DNA of 45,993 nucleotides, taken from Nitrososphaeraceae archaeon (GTDB lineage Archaea; Thermoproteota; Nitrososphaeria; Nitrososphaerales; Nitrososphaeraceae). Shown piece after piece: positions 7,501-17,137 of the stretch. Within the stretch, counting starts at the first letter, position 1; each line of letters opens with the position of its first letter. The notes beneath the pieces are model-generated. The model ran no database searches and was not told where the DNA came from. It saw only the letters and a list, made by a program, of their open reading frames with translations. The DNA is taken from NCBI GenBank assembly GCA_016782225.1, contig JADDOW010000043.1, forward strand, positions 54,263 to 100,255. The letters run 5' to 3'. A program made the translations under genes and the position numbers.

Positions 7501-8724
7501 TTATAATAATGTAGACATAAAAGGATCATCTTTTAGTGCATTCATTATTGTATTAGAAGAAACAGCAATTTTTATTATTTGGGAGCGTCCATAACGTCCG
7601 TGACTTACTACGTTTGATGTAATCAATCCTAATTGGTCTAATTCACTTACTATTTGAGTAATTCTTCTCTGAGTCAATGCGTCTTGATCCATCATTTTGC
7701 ATAATGAAATATAGTTATCATAAACCTCTCCTGTCATGCCAGTTTGGGATTTTAATATAGATAGAACTACTAATTTGGTATGGGTAGTTGAGTTTTTAAT
7801 TACTTCATAATTGGTGTCTTTTTCTATTTTTTCCTGTGCCTCTCTAATGTGCTTTTCAATAACTATTGTTGCTCGCTCTCTTTCGGCTATTTCTGCGGCT
7901 ACCCTTAAAAGATCTATTGCTTTTCTAGCATCACCATTTTCCTTTCCTGCAACTGCAGCGCATAGGTTAATCGCAGCCTGGGAGATAGATCCTTCATTAA
8001 AAGCAAGTTGCGCACGCTCATTTAAAATTTCTTTTAATTGCAGTACTGTATAGGGATTGAATACCAATTCTTCCTCACTTAGGCTGCTTCTGACCCTTGG
8101 ATCTAATTTGTCTTTGAATGTTAAACTATTAGATATCCCTATTAGAGAGATAAAACCCGATTCTGTCAACCGCTCATTAGCTCTAGTAAAACTATAAAGA
8201 ATATCGTCACCATTTCTATCCACTAAAGAATCTATCTCATCGATAACCAAAATTACCTGAAGTTGATTTTTTTTTACATATTCAAGAATTCGATCTGTTG
8301 CTTCCCCCATAGATAACCCAGTAAAATGAACTTTTAGTTTTTTATCAATTTTGTTTGTTCCCATCTCTTCAGCAATATCATATAAAACTTTGTAAGAGGT
8401 ATTTGCGGTCTTTGCGTTTACAATTGTAACTGTTATACCAATTCCATGCTCTTTTGATTTCCTTTTTAATCTGTTAATTACATTTTTTACAACAGCAGTT
8501 TTGCCGGTTCCAGGTTTTCCAAAAACTAAAAGGTTTGATGGTCTTCCGTCTTTTAAAACAACAGATAACACCTGAGCAATAGTTTTTGATTCCTCATCTC
8601 TAAATGGTAGTTTTTCCGGCACATAATCTATTGTCAAAGTTTTTCTATTTTTAATCAGACTGTTTCCAATTACCGCTTTTTCAAAGATATTATCCAAATA
8701 ATCCGAATCCATTATTTCTTTCAC
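7501..8724 (-). CDS. cdc6: Orc1/Cdc6 replication initiator
   Basis: The 407-residue archaeal Orc1/Cdc6 has Walker A FGKPGTGKT (about residues 68-76), Walker B VILVIDEIDSL (about 157-167), sensor 1 GISNSL (about 197-202) and the arginine-finger region DPRVRSSL. A C-terminal winged helix (about 330-400) binds origin DNA. The GTG at 8724 is the longest start; an ATG at 8712 in the same frame is possible. It points away from the origin region 8725-9237, the usual arrangement of an initiator gene beside its own origin. Confidence 0.95.
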   Translation of the reverse strand: MKEIMDSDYLDNIFEKAVIGNSLIKNRKTLTIDYVPEKLPFRDEESKTIAQVLSVVLKDGRPSNLLVFGKPGTGKTAVVKNVINRLKRKSKEHGIGITVTIVNAKTANTSYKVLYDIAEEMGTNKIDKKLKVHFTGLSMGEATDRILEYVKKNQLQVILVIDEIDSLVDRNGDDILYSFTRANERLTESGFISLIGISNSLTFKDKLDPRVRSSLSEEELVFNPYTVLQLKEILNERAQLAFNEGSISQAAINLCAAVAGKENGDARKAIDLLRVAAEIAERERATIVIEKHIREAQEKIEKDTNYEVIKNSTTHTKLVVLSILKSQTGMTGEVYDNYISLCKMMDQDALTQRRITQIVSELDQLGLITSNVVSHGRYGRSQIIKIAVSSNTIMNALKDDPFMSTLL

Positions 8725-8978
8725 CTAACCTTAGATCGAGAGATATTGACACAGACACCCCTTCTTTTCTATTCGAACAATAAAAGATAATAACATTATA
8801 ATTATGTTAACAGTTAATTAAAAATGGTTAAAAAGACCTTAATCAACTATTATAAACTAAATAATAAAAACTACATATATGAATCTGAATTTAAATTATT
8901 ATAAATTGCATTAGAAACCAAGGGGTGTGGGAGTATTTCTTTTAGCTTAACAATGTGCTTAACAGATAAATAATTTTT

Positions 8979-9020
8979 GTTAATAACCGTGAATCAACCC
9001 CTTTATTTCCACTGGAACCT
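8979..9020 (-). repeat. 42-bp origin repeat A containing an ORB
   Basis: This is identical over 42 bp to 9040-9081, with starts 61 bp apart. It is longer than a minimal ORB: the extension TTGATTCACGGTTATTAAC beyond the G-string is also perfectly kept, suggesting extra initiator contacts or recent duplication. Confidence 0.9.
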
Positions 9021-9039
9021 TGTTTTTTATTTTAACATG

Positions 9040-9081
9040 GTTAATAACCGTGAATCAACCCCTTTATTTCCACTGGAACCT
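9040..9081 (-). repeat. 42-bp origin repeat B containing an ORB
   Basis: The second perfect copy has the same orientation as repeat A. Both point their G-string toward cdc6. Confidence 0.9.
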
Positions 9082-9194
9082 ATTGCAACCGTATTTATAA
9101 ATACCAATTATCATTTATTTTTCTCCGCAATAATAAATCACGCTTATTTTAGCTAAAAAAAACTTAGCTATTAGTTATCAAAATTAACACTATA

Positions 9195-9209
9195 CTGTTA
9201 AGTTAACAG
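9195..9209. promoter_or_regulatory. 15-bp perfect palindrome before the origin-side gene
   Basis: CTGTTAAGTTAACAG has two 7-bp arms around one G. It lies 29 nt before the TTG start of the gene at 9238, where a TATA box would be expected and none is evident. It could be an operator for that gene or an origin-associated site. Confidence 0.4.
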
Positions 9210-9237
9210 ACGTTGTCAAGTTCACAGAGACGATAGA

Positions 9238-9834
9238 TTGTCCACCGGAAAGAAAAAGATAAAAATAGAACTTGAAGATGATGAAGGTGGAAAGTATAAT
9301 TTATCTTTAGAAGGCAATCTATCAAAAGATAAAATTCAGAAGGTTCTCCAGTTGGTAGAATCACTAAATATTTCCAAGGAAGAATCAAATTCTTTCACTA
9401 AACCAGATTATAACACCAATGCCAATGCTAATAGCAATCAAAAACATACAAATAAAATCAACACTTCTCTGCACTCCATAGAATCAAGGATATGGTCACT
9501 TATTGAGAATAACTTTGCATTCAGCTCTTTTACGTCTTCAAACGTTGTAGAGTCTTATGAGATTCTTTATGGTGAACAACTTCAATTGAGTTTGATCTCT
9601 ACATACCTATCAAGATATTATGAAAAAAATAAATTAATGAGAAGTAAAAGGGGAAAAGAATGGATCTATAAGCTGATAAGAACCCAAAAGGATGTCACTC
9701 CGAATTTAAATTCACAGGATATTGGTTCTCAGTCAAACCAGATGTTAAATTCCCGCTATTCCACTGATAATCATGACGCGGATCATTACTTGAAAAAGAG
9801 TGTTTTATCAACAGTTTACGACCTTCGTTTGTAA
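9238..9834 (+). CDS. Origin-adjacent protein with C-terminal winged helix-like domain
   Basis: The 198-residue protein has a TTG start. The N-terminal 45 residues (KKKIKIELEDDEGGKYNLSLEGNLSKDKIQKVLQLVESL) look like a small beta-hairpin/helix unit. An Asn-rich linker follows, then a helical domain of about 75 residues (about 78-150, SIESRIWSLIENNF ... ISTYLSRYYEKNKLMRSKRGKEWIYKLI) with winged-helix character. It is divergent from cdc6 across the origin, a position that favours a role in replication or its control, but I cannot name a family. The last 140 nt overlap the 3' end of the opposite-strand gene. Confidence 0.65.
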   Translation: MSTGKKKIKIELEDDEGGKYNLSLEGNLSKDKIQKVLQLVESLNISKEESNSFTKPDYNTNANANSNQKHTNKINTSLHSIESRIWSLIENNFAFSSFTSSNVVESYEILYGEQLQLSLISTYLSRYYEKNKLMRSKRGKEWIYKLIRTQKDVTPNLNSQDIGSQSNQMLNSRYSTDNHDADHYLKKSVLSTVYDLRL

Positions 9835-10447
9835 TAGTGTACCTAAAAGGTTTTGATTCCATATCTCTATCTACGAATTTATTGTCGTATAGTTTTTTCA
9901 TAAGCCTTGATGTGTGCTCTCTAGTTCTGCCAATAATTCGTTGTATTTCTCGTGTGGTCAATGAGTTATGTTCTAACCTTTTTAAAATATACTCAATAGT
10001 ACTATTTTGATTATTGTCATTATTGTCAATGCTCTCTTTTTCTATTTGTGGATGTGATAACATAATGGGGTTTGGCTGTGATTGTTCGTGGTTTGGGTTG
10101 CTGCTTACATGAGGTTGTTGTGGTGATATGTATTGATATTGTGATGTATTTTTATTTATAATATTGTGATCTAAAATTTTCATAAGGCTATGTATGTTGT
10201 CCAATTTTGAATTGCTCTCATTCGTTCTTTTGACTATAATATCTGCCAATAAGTTAGTTTTTTCTATTTGATTTTTTAGCTCCTTCTCAAGATCTAAAAT
10301 TTTTAGCTCTAAATAGCGATATTTTCCTTTATTTTTTTTCTTCAATTTGCTATAAGATTTGACTATTAATGCTGTTGTAACTAGGCTAAGGCAAAATGGG
10401 ATTGCAAAATAGTATAAAAACAGTGATACAATATCATCTATGCTCAC
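9695..10447 (-). CDS. Membrane-anchored coiled-coil winged-helix protein
   Basis: The 250-residue protein has one N-terminal TM helix (about residues 7-28), then a basic, strongly helical segment (about 30-95, coiled coil), then an Asn/Gln/Pro-rich linker (about 100-145). A winged-helix domain follows (about 148-215, ILKRLEHNSLTTREIQRIIGRTREHTSRLMKKLYDNKFVDRD). The tail is polar. The layout suggests a regulator or DNA tether held at the membrane close to the origin. The C-terminal 47 codons overlap the convergent gene 9238-9834. Family unknown. Confidence 0.72.
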   Translation of the reverse strand: MSIDDIVSLFLYYFAIPFCLSLVTTALIVKSYSKLKKKNKGKYRYLELKILDLEKELKNQIEKTNLLADIIVKRTNESNSKLDNIHSLMKILDHNIINKNTSQYQYISPQQPHVSSNPNHEQSQPNPIMLSHPQIEKESIDNNDNNQNSTIEYILKRLEHNSLTTREIQRIIGRTREHTSRLMKKLYDNKFVDRDMESKPFRYTITNEGRKLLIKHSFSSNDPRHDYQWNSGNLTSGLTENQYPVNLNSE

Positions 10448-10525
10448 ATCTTATATGATAGCAAGGCGTGATATATTTTTTTTGATGTGATTATTATGGA
10501 GTTTCGTGGTAATTTACTATTGAAT

Positions 10526-10891
10526 TTATAATAATATCATCTTGTCTAGTAGCTTTTCGATGATGTGAATCACAGGCTCCGAGGCATTATTGTGATGCAT
10601 ATTGTGATTATCTTTTAGCTTTTCCAGTTTGTGAATAAGTGAGTTTAATGTTGTTAATTGCTCACTGTTTAAAACACCAATCAAGTTTAGGAGAATGATG
10701 GAATAATACAATTTTCTGATTTTGTCTTTACATTGTTTTACTTCTCTGTAATATGCACCTGAACTTATGTCTTTGAGTCTTTCCTCCCTATTGTAAATTT
10801 TATAAATTATTTGTATTTGTCGTTTTGTAAATGAAGAATTCTCTATAAATTTGTTTAATAATAAATTATTTACATTATTGTTATTAGTCAT
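10526..10891 (-). CDS. Small helical protein of unknown function
   Basis: The 121-residue product is predominantly helical with an Asn-rich N-terminus. The segment FTKRQIQIIYKIYNREERLKDISSGAYYREVKQCKDKIRKLYYSIILLNLIGVL resembles a helix-turn-helix followed by a dimer helix. Its compact size and position beside the membrane-anchored winged-helix gene (78 nt downstream on the same strand) suggest a small DNA-binding protein. No family is recognised. Confidence 0.6.
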   Translation of the reverse strand: MTNNNNVNNLLLNKFIENSSFTKRQIQIIYKIYNREERLKDISSGAYYREVKQCKDKIRKLYYSIILLNLIGVLNSEQLTTLNSLIHKLEKLKDNHNMHHNNASEPVIHIIEKLLDKMILL

Positions 10892-10986
10892 AAATAATAC
10901 AAATTTGTATAGCTTTCTTATATAACTATTTAATTATTTATCGATAGCATAAATAATAAATTAAAAAAAAGTTAATGTTAGTTTAA

Positions 10987-11730
10987 TTGAAATTGAATTG
11001 GGTAGAAAACTATTTAAATGAAGAGCTTAAAAAATACAAAAAGATATGCTTCGCTTTATTAGATTCTGAAAATTTCAATGATGTATCCTATGTGGCAAAA
11101 AAAGTGGAGTCATTGGGCGCTTCTGCTATATTGGTAGGGGGTTCTTCTGCTATTGATCAGTTAGATTTAGATAAATTAGTTTTATACATAAAATCTTTAG
11201 TTTCTATACCAGTTATCCTATTTCCTGGCAATGTCACAGGTGTTTCTCCAAATGCCGATGCCATATTATTCACTTCATTACTTAACTCGGAGGATCCATA
11301 CTTTATTTCTGGTGCTCAAGCTCTGGGCGCTCTGTTAGTAAAAAAATATAAGATAGAGCCCCTACCAACAGGTTACATAATAATTGGGGAAAATACTACA
11401 GCGTGGTTTGTAGGACGCGCCAAGGGAATACCTTTTGAAAAGAATAAAATTGCTGTAATGTACTCACTTGCTGCACAATATCTCGGAATGAGGTTTGTAT
11501 ATTTAGAAGCAGGTTCTGGATCTCAAAAAAATATTACCTCTAGCATGGTCTCTAGTGTGAGAAAATACTTTGATGGTATGTTAATTGTGGGTGGAGGCAT
11601 AAAAGATTCAGATGTTGCAAAAGAACTAGTAGATGCAGGGGCCGATATATTGGTTATTGGAACATTACTTGAGCAGGACCCGGATTGGGAAAAAAAATTT
11701 TCCAATATCATAAGCGCCATACGTGCATAA
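10987..11730 (+). CDS. Geranylgeranylglyceryl phosphate synthase
   Basis: This 247-residue TIM-barrel enzyme forms the first ether bond of archaeal membrane lipids from sn-glycerol-1-phosphate and GGPP. Signatures are ILVGGSSAID, FPGNVTGVSPNADAILFTSLLNS, the YIIIGENTTAWFVGRA loop, YLEAGSGS and the phosphate-binding IVGGGIKDSD and ADILVIGTLLEQD. The TTG at 10987 is chosen because the frame closes soon upstream; TTG 10993 is also possible. It lies 6 nt before the PolD large subunit, so the two are co-transcribed. Confidence 0.92.
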   Translation: MKLNWVENYLNEELKKYKKICFALLDSENFNDVSYVAKKVESLGASAILVGGSSAIDQLDLDKLVLYIKSLVSIPVILFPGNVTGVSPNADAILFTSLLNSEDPYFISGAQALGALLVKKYKIEPLPTGYIIIGENTTAWFVGRAKGIPFEKNKIAVMYSLAAQYLGMRFVYLEAGSGSQKNITSSMVSSVRKYFDGMLIVGGGIKDSDVAKELVDAGADILVIGTLLEQDPDWEKKFSNIISAIRA

Positions 11731-11736
11731 ATTTAT

Positions 11737-14700
11737 GTGAAAAATATGACTTTAGTAGATGAGGCCAAAATAAGATTACAGAGCATATCTATTCCGCAGC
11801 ATTATGTGAATTACCAAATAAGTATTTTAGAACAAGTCAATAAGTTATATACCTTAATTCAAAAAGCAAGACAAAAAGGGTATGATGTTACTACTACTGT
11901 AGAACCAAAAATAGCATATGACCTTTCAGACAGGGTAGCTAAAATGCATAATATCGATATATCTGATAGGTTAAGGTCTCTGCTAAGCTATACCACAAAA
12001 GAAAAGGCCGCTTTAAAAATAGCTGAGGAGATTGCATTAGGGGAATATGGGAGCGGTGATCTTAGGACAAGACTAGAAAACGCAGTTAGAGTAAGTTTGG
12101 CCGTTGTTACGGAAGGAGTTACTGTAGCCCCTCTTCAAGGAATATCAGATGTACAAATCAAGGATAACAAAGATGGTTCAAAATATCTTTCTATTTCTTT
12201 TGCTGGACCTATAAGATCAGCTGGTGGAACCGAAGCTGCTCTTACTATGTTGATTGCAGACCAAGTCAGGAAAGTTACCGGGCTTGATAAATATCAAGCT
12301 AATTCCTTTGATGATGAAACCGGGCGATTCATTGAAGAATTAAGATTATATGAAAGGGAAGTAGGCAACTTTCAATTTAAGATATTAGATGAAGACATCC
12401 ACAACTGTATATCAAATTTACCGGTTGAACTGGATGGAGTGGATACAGATCCCGTTGAATTGGTAATCCACAGAGGATTAAAAAGAATTCAAACCAATAG
12501 AGTTAGGGGAGGGGCTTTGAGAGTCATGAACGACGGTTTAATTGGTAGAAATAAAAAACTCTTAAAATTAGTGGAAACTTTGAACTTGGAAGGTTGGGAT
12601 TGGCTTGGAAAGGTAAAGGGCGCAATCCAAACTGGAGATGACGATACCGTAAGTCACAGGATGTCTGAAGTAATTACGGGCAGACCTGTTTTATCAATGA
12701 ACAAAAATATTGGGGGATTTAGATTACGTTATGGGCGATGTTTTAATACTGGTTTTGCAACCATAGGCATTCACGATACCATCCCTATTCTGTTAAATAA
12801 TGCTGTTGTTGTTGGCACACAGATAAAGATGGATGTACCTGGCAAAGCTTCAACTATTGCCCTGATAAATACAATTGAGCCTCCTATTGTAAAACTAAAT
12901 GATGGAACTGTTTTACAGATCAGCACTAAAGAGCAGGCAGAGAAACTAAAGTCCCAAGTTAGCAAGATATTGTATTTGGGAGATATTCTAATTAGTTATG
13001 GTGATTTTTTGGAAAATAATGCGCAGCTATTACCTGCAAGTTATGTTGAGGAAATCTGGGCTTTAGAGTTATTTGAAAAGATGAAAGAAACTGATGATAC
13101 TAATGAAATAAACAAAATTTCTAATTATTTAAAATACGATAGGCTAGTTGACCTTTACTTAAATCCATACACAACAATACCCTCTATTGGGGAAGCAATA
13201 AAAATATCCATGCAGTTTAATATTCCACTGCATCCAAAATATTCCTTTTATTGGGAATCAATTAATATAAAAGAATTTTTATTTCTCCGAAATAATTTGC
13301 TATCCGCCATTGAAGATGATCATGGTAAACTGATGACAGTTGGCTTCTTGTATAATGATGATTTAAAAACCATATTCGAAAAACTCGGTATATTTCATAG
13401 CGTCAGTAATGCCGGGCAAACTATCATATTAGACGATTTAGCGCAGACTGTTTCTCTAATTTGTTTATGCATTCCTGAAACCCAGTCACCATGCTTTTTA
13501 GGAGAGTTCTCTGATGACATCTCCATATCAGAACTTTTAGGTTCATTAGAAAAAGGTAATTTTATTTTGAACTTTGAAAGTAAAATTAACAAATTAATTG
13601 AAAATGATAACAATAACATTAACAATAACGGTATCGACAGTCACAAAGTTGTTGAACTAATAAATTCAATATCTGACATAAAAATACGTTCAAAATTCTC
13701 TTCTTCTATTTCTGTAAGAGTGGGTAGACCTGAAAAGGCTGCAGAACGCAAAATGAAACCCCCAATCCATGTTTTATTCCCGGTAGGCAACAAAGGTGGG
13801 CCCATGAGAGACATATTAAAGGCTTCAGGGTCGTTTTCTTTTTACTCCGATAAATCAAATCGATTCTGCCATAACTGCAACACACCGTCTTTAGGCACTA
13901 AATGCATTTATTGTGACACCTCTACACCTATCAAGGTTGTTTGTAAGGTATGTAAAGTAGAATCTTTAGAAATATCTCTAGATACAATTAATGATGATAG
14001 AAGAAAAAACAAATGCATAAAATGCGGTAACGAATGTAAAACATTTTCTCCGATTCATTTTCCCTTAAAGTCTATACTTGAAAAAGCCGAATTAAAGTTA
14101 GGCTTCAAAATATCTTCCCCACTAAAAGGTGTAAAATCATTGATGGGTAAAGATAAAGAAGCAGAACCAATCGAAAAAGGCATGCTTAGGCAAAAATATG
14201 GACTGTCTGTGTTTAAGGATGGTACAATAAGATTTGATGCCACAAATGAACCTCTTACCCATTTTATGCCCTCTTTTATCAATACGCCTATTTTGAAATT
14301 ACACGATTTAGGGTATACCCAAGACCATAAAAACAATGAGATAGTTTCTAAAGATCAAGTCATAGAGCTCCTAAACCAAGATGTCATAATTCCTTTAGAT
14401 TCGGCAAAACACTTGTTAAAAATTGCTAAATTTATTGATGAAGAACTTGTAACAATATACAACTTATCTCCAATTTATAATGCCTACACTGTTGATGACT
14501 TGGTTGGGCATTTGATAGTCGGACTGGCGCCGCATACTTCTGTTGGTATTATTGGCCGGATAATTGGATTTACAGAATCACAGGTCTGCTTGGGTTCCCC
14601 TATCTGGCACTCCGCTAAACGAAGGGACTGCGATGGTGATGCAGATTCCATCATGCTGTTATCTGATGCATTTTTAAACTTTTCATATTCATTTTTACCT

Positions 14701-15378
14701 GATAAAATAGGAGGCTTAATGGATGCGCCTTTGCTTATTCAACCCATTGTATTGCCACATGAAGTGCAAAGACAAGCGCATAATGTTGATGTCGATGAGA
14801 GATACCCACTTGAATTTTATAATTATACCTGGCAGGGGGTTAAAGCGGCAGACGCCTCTACTTTAATTGAGACATTGAAAAACAGGATAGGTGAGGATAA
14901 ACAATTTTATGGTTATGGGTTTACTCATTATAGTAATGTTCTTATCTCCATTGTTAACCGTAGCGCATATTCTACTCTAAACACAATGGGGGAAAAATTA
15001 GAAATGCAAATTGCCACCGCAAATTTAATTAATTCAGTAGACACAAATGAGGTTATTTCAATGGTATTAACTACTCATATAATACCTGATATAATGGGCA
15101 ATATGCGTTCTTATTCGTCACAGTCTTTTAGGTGTAATAAATGTGGGGAAAAATATCGGAGAATTCCACTATTGGGCAAATGTGGTGGTTGTGGAAACAC
15201 ATTACTACAAACAGTAACACGTGGCTCTGTTGAAAAATATATTGTTTTGGCAGAGAACCTATGCAATAACTTCAAAGTTACAGGTTATCTAAAAAGCCGG
15301 GTTGAGTCATTGATTGTTGAGTTGAATTTTATTTTTAAAACGAAGGAGGTTCAGCCTACATTGCTTGATTTTTTATAA
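11737..15378 (+). CDS. polC: DNA polymerase D large subunit DP2
   Basis: The 1213-residue catalytic subunit of archaeal family-D polymerase is of normal length with no intein seen. The active-site loop RDCDGDADSIM (about residues 962-972) carries the catalytic acidic residues. Zinc sites are at about 711-726 (CHNC ... CIYC), about 735-768 (CKVC ... CIKCGNEC) and near the C-terminus (about 1132-1152, CNKCGEKY ... CGGCG). The protein ends QPTLLDFL, a good PCNA-interacting motif. A GTG start is used. Its stop overlaps the convergent DP1 gene by 6 nt. Confidence 0.96.
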   Translation: MKNMTLVDEAKIRLQSISIPQHYVNYQISILEQVNKLYTLIQKARQKGYDVTTTVEPKIAYDLSDRVAKMHNIDISDRLRSLLSYTTKEKAALKIAEEIALGEYGSGDLRTRLENAVRVSLAVVTEGVTVAPLQGISDVQIKDNKDGSKYLSISFAGPIRSAGGTEAALTMLIADQVRKVTGLDKYQANSFDDETGRFIEELRLYEREVGNFQFKILDEDIHNCISNLPVELDGVDTDPVELVIHRGLKRIQTNRVRGGALRVMNDGLIGRNKKLLKLVETLNLEGWDWLGKVKGAIQTGDDDTVSHRMSEVITGRPVLSMNKNIGGFRLRYGRCFNTGFATIGIHDTIPILLNNAVVVGTQIKMDVPGKASTIALINTIEPPIVKLNDGTVLQISTKEQAEKLKSQVSKILYLGDILISYGDFLENNAQLLPASYVEEIWALELFEKMKETDDTNEINKISNYLKYDRLVDLYLNPYTTIPSIGEAIKISMQFNIPLHPKYSFYWESINIKEFLFLRNNLLSAIEDDHGKLMTVGFLYNDDLKTIFEKLGIFHSVSNAGQTIILDDLAQTVSLICLCIPETQSPCFLGEFSDDISISELLGSLEKGNFILNFESKINKLIENDNNNINNNGIDSHKVVELINSISDIKIRSKFSSSISVRVGRPEKAAERKMKPPIHVLFPVGNKGGPMRDILKASGSFSFYSDKSNRFCHNCNTPSLGTKCIYCDTSTPIKVVCKVCKVESLEISLDTINDDRRKNKCIKCGNECKTFSPIHFPLKSILEKAELKLGFKISSPLKGVKSLMGKDKEAEPIEKGMLRQKYGLSVFKDGTIRFDATNEPLTHFMPSFINTPILKLHDLGYTQDHKNNEIVSKDQVIELLNQDVIIPLDSAKHLLKIAKFIDEELVTIYNLSPIYNAYTVDDLVGHLIVGLAPHTSVGIIGRIIGFTESQVCLGSPIWHSAKRRDCDGDADSIMLLSDAFLNFSYSFLPDKIGGLMDAPLLIQPIVLPHEVQRQAHNVDVDERYPLEFYNYTWQGVKAADASTLIETLKNRIGEDKQFYGYGFTHYSNVLISIVNRSAYSTLNTMGEKLEMQIATANLINSVDTNEVISMVLTTHIIPDIMGNMRSYSSQSFRCNKCGEKYRRIPLLGKCGGCGNTLLQTVTRGSVEKYIVLAENLCNNFKVTGYLKSRVESLIVELNFIFKTKEVQPTLLDFL

Positions 15379-17055
15379 GCTAAAATCGCCAAAACCATTA
15401 AAATCTATTTTGTAGGGTTTTAAACTAGATAGGTTGATTGCTATTGCTATTCCTGGAGTGGGTGTTATGCCCATTGTTTGCTGAAAAGGGGTTTGAGATT
15501 GCCATGCCCCCGAATTCACAAGCAATGTACCCTTATAGCTATCCACATCTATTACATGGACATGGCCCGAATGAAGAATATCCGGAACTTCCTCTATTAT
15601 CATCATATCCTCCTTCTCCGGGGCTATGGGGGTCCTTTGGCCGTATATTGGCGATAGATGCCTTGATTTTAGTAATATCTTCATAGCTTCTGCAGGCTTA
15701 GAATAGCTTAGGCCTGGTATGGATGCAATTATATCGTCCAAACTCTGTCCATGAAACATCAGTATCTTTATCCCCTCCATGTTTATCATACAGGGATTGC
15801 CTAGCATAGTAACATTGTCCAAGGAATACAGTTTCTCCGCGTATTTTTTTGGTATGGATGGCTGGGGTAACGCTCTTCTCCCCAAATCATGATTGCCTGG
15901 AATTAGGAATACTTTCATATGTTTTGGTATTTTAGATAAAATTTTAATTGCATGGTCCATTTGAGAATAAGAGTCTTTTTCCAATAGTTCCCTGTCCTGG
16001 TTTGGGAATATCCCAATTCCATCAATTAAATCACCACAAATACAAATGTATTTTATTTTAGAAATAATGTCATTATTACTGTTCTCATCTCCATTTAACC
16101 AATCTAAAAAATTTTGGAATTCCTTTTCCATAAAAAACTTACTTCCTATGTGTAAGTCAGAGATCAAAATGCTAAATACTTCCGATTTTGCTTTATTTGC
16201 AATCCTATCGGGAACATCCAAAGAATATAGATTTTTTATTGTGCTCTTTCTCTTTTTGAAGCCGTTCTCAAATTCGATCATAACCATTTGATCCACAGTC
16301 AACATGGAAATCTGTTTTTTTAAATCCTCATCATAAGTAGTAGCTGTTAATAATCCTGTTTGATCATCAATAGTTATGTTATAGCTGTTATTTCTTATTT
16401 CCTTATTCATTATTAATCCCGCTGCAAACAAAGAGCTATTAGAGTTTTCTTTTGACATTGAATTTGTGTTTGTTTTTGGTTGATTGAAGAGCTGTTTGAT
16501 TGTTTCTATTTTCTTTACCTTTTTGCTGTTTTGCCTTAAAGAGAGTATTCTTAATGATTTCTCATACCTACTCCTAAATAATGATGTATAACCTTCTACA
16601 CCTTCTCCGCTATTGATTTTGTCATTTGAATCATAAATAATTTTGAAGTTTTCGTCTGTTTTTTCTTTGTGTTTGTCAATGCCGTCTCTTTTGATTGATA
16701 AAATGGTTTTAGCTGTCTTTATTTCCTTATCCCCATTATATCGATAATGATCTTCTATTGTTGATGATGTTGATGATGATGTTCTAGAAGCCATTAACCT
16801 GCCTCTACCGTTGTTGTCATTATTGTCTTCTTTAGGTATTTTGTATGATGAAAGTTTTACAAAATTCCTTATATCGTCTGATATTATAACCATGGATTCT
16901 TTCTTTTTTTCCTTTTTATCTTTAAGGATGTCCTCCATTATTTTGAAAAAGTCTTCTTGGAAGCCTTCTATTAAATTTAATGCTTCAGGATGAATTTGAA
17001 AGCCTTTACTTGTAACAAGGGAAATTATTTTGGATAAATTATTATTAGCCGTCAC
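15373..17055 (-). CDS. polB: DNA polymerase D small subunit DP1 (3'-5' exonuclease)
   Basis: The 560-residue proofreading subunit begins with a helical DP1 N-domain and a long charged, low-complexity linker (about 90-190). An OB-like domain follows, then a calcineurin-like phosphoesterase with metal motifs DLHIGSKFF, CGDLIDGIG, PGNHD, FHGQSLDD and HSGHVHV in the usual order. The GTG start at 17055 is about 25 nt after an AT-rich TATA-like element. It is convergent with its partner subunit, an arrangement that gives antisense overlap at the two stop codons. Confidence 0.94.
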   Translation of the reverse strand: MTANNNLSKIISLVTSKGFQIHPEALNLIEGFQEDFFKIMEDILKDKKEKKKESMVIISDDIRNFVKLSSYKIPKEDNNDNNGRGRLMASRTSSSTSSTIEDHYRYNGDKEIKTAKTILSIKRDGIDKHKEKTDENFKIIYDSNDKINSGEGVEGYTSLFRSRYEKSLRILSLRQNSKKVKKIETIKQLFNQPKTNTNSMSKENSNSSLFAAGLIMNKEIRNNSYNITIDDQTGLLTATTYDEDLKKQISMLTVDQMVMIEFENGFKKRKSTIKNLYSLDVPDRIANKAKSEVFSILISDLHIGSKFFMEKEFQNFLDWLNGDENSNNDIISKIKYICICGDLIDGIGIFPNQDRELLEKDSYSQMDHAIKILSKIPKHMKVFLIPGNHDLGRRALPQPSIPKKYAEKLYSLDNVTMLGNPCMINMEGIKILMFHGQSLDDIIASIPGLSYSKPAEAMKILLKSRHLSPIYGQRTPIAPEKEDMMIIEEVPDILHSGHVHVIDVDSYKGTLLVNSGAWQSQTPFQQTMGITPTPGIAIAINLSSLKPYKIDFNGFGDFSL

Positions 17056-17137
17056 TACCCAATTACACTTTTAAAAGATATTTTTTAAATCTTTACAATG
17101 ACAAATTTTTATATCCATATAAAAATATCATGGTTAG

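Larger units (their letters stand above)
8725..9237. other. Replication origin with origin recognition boxes
   Basis: This AT-rich intergenic region lies directly upstream of cdc6. On the minus strand it carries two perfect ORB cores, TTCCAGTGGAAATAAAGGGG, within 8997-9019 and 9058-9080. A degenerate ORB-like site (AGAAACCAAGGGGTGT) is on the plus strand at 8913-8928, so sites of opposite polarity flank the AT-rich stretch 8940-8996, a natural duplex-unwinding element. The core matches the known archaeal ORB consensus (dyad plus G-string). Confidence 0.88.

Noticed and set aside
9203-9388. 61-codon minus-strand frame across the start of the origin-side gene
   Set aside because: Shadow of the real plus-strand gene, with no promoter.
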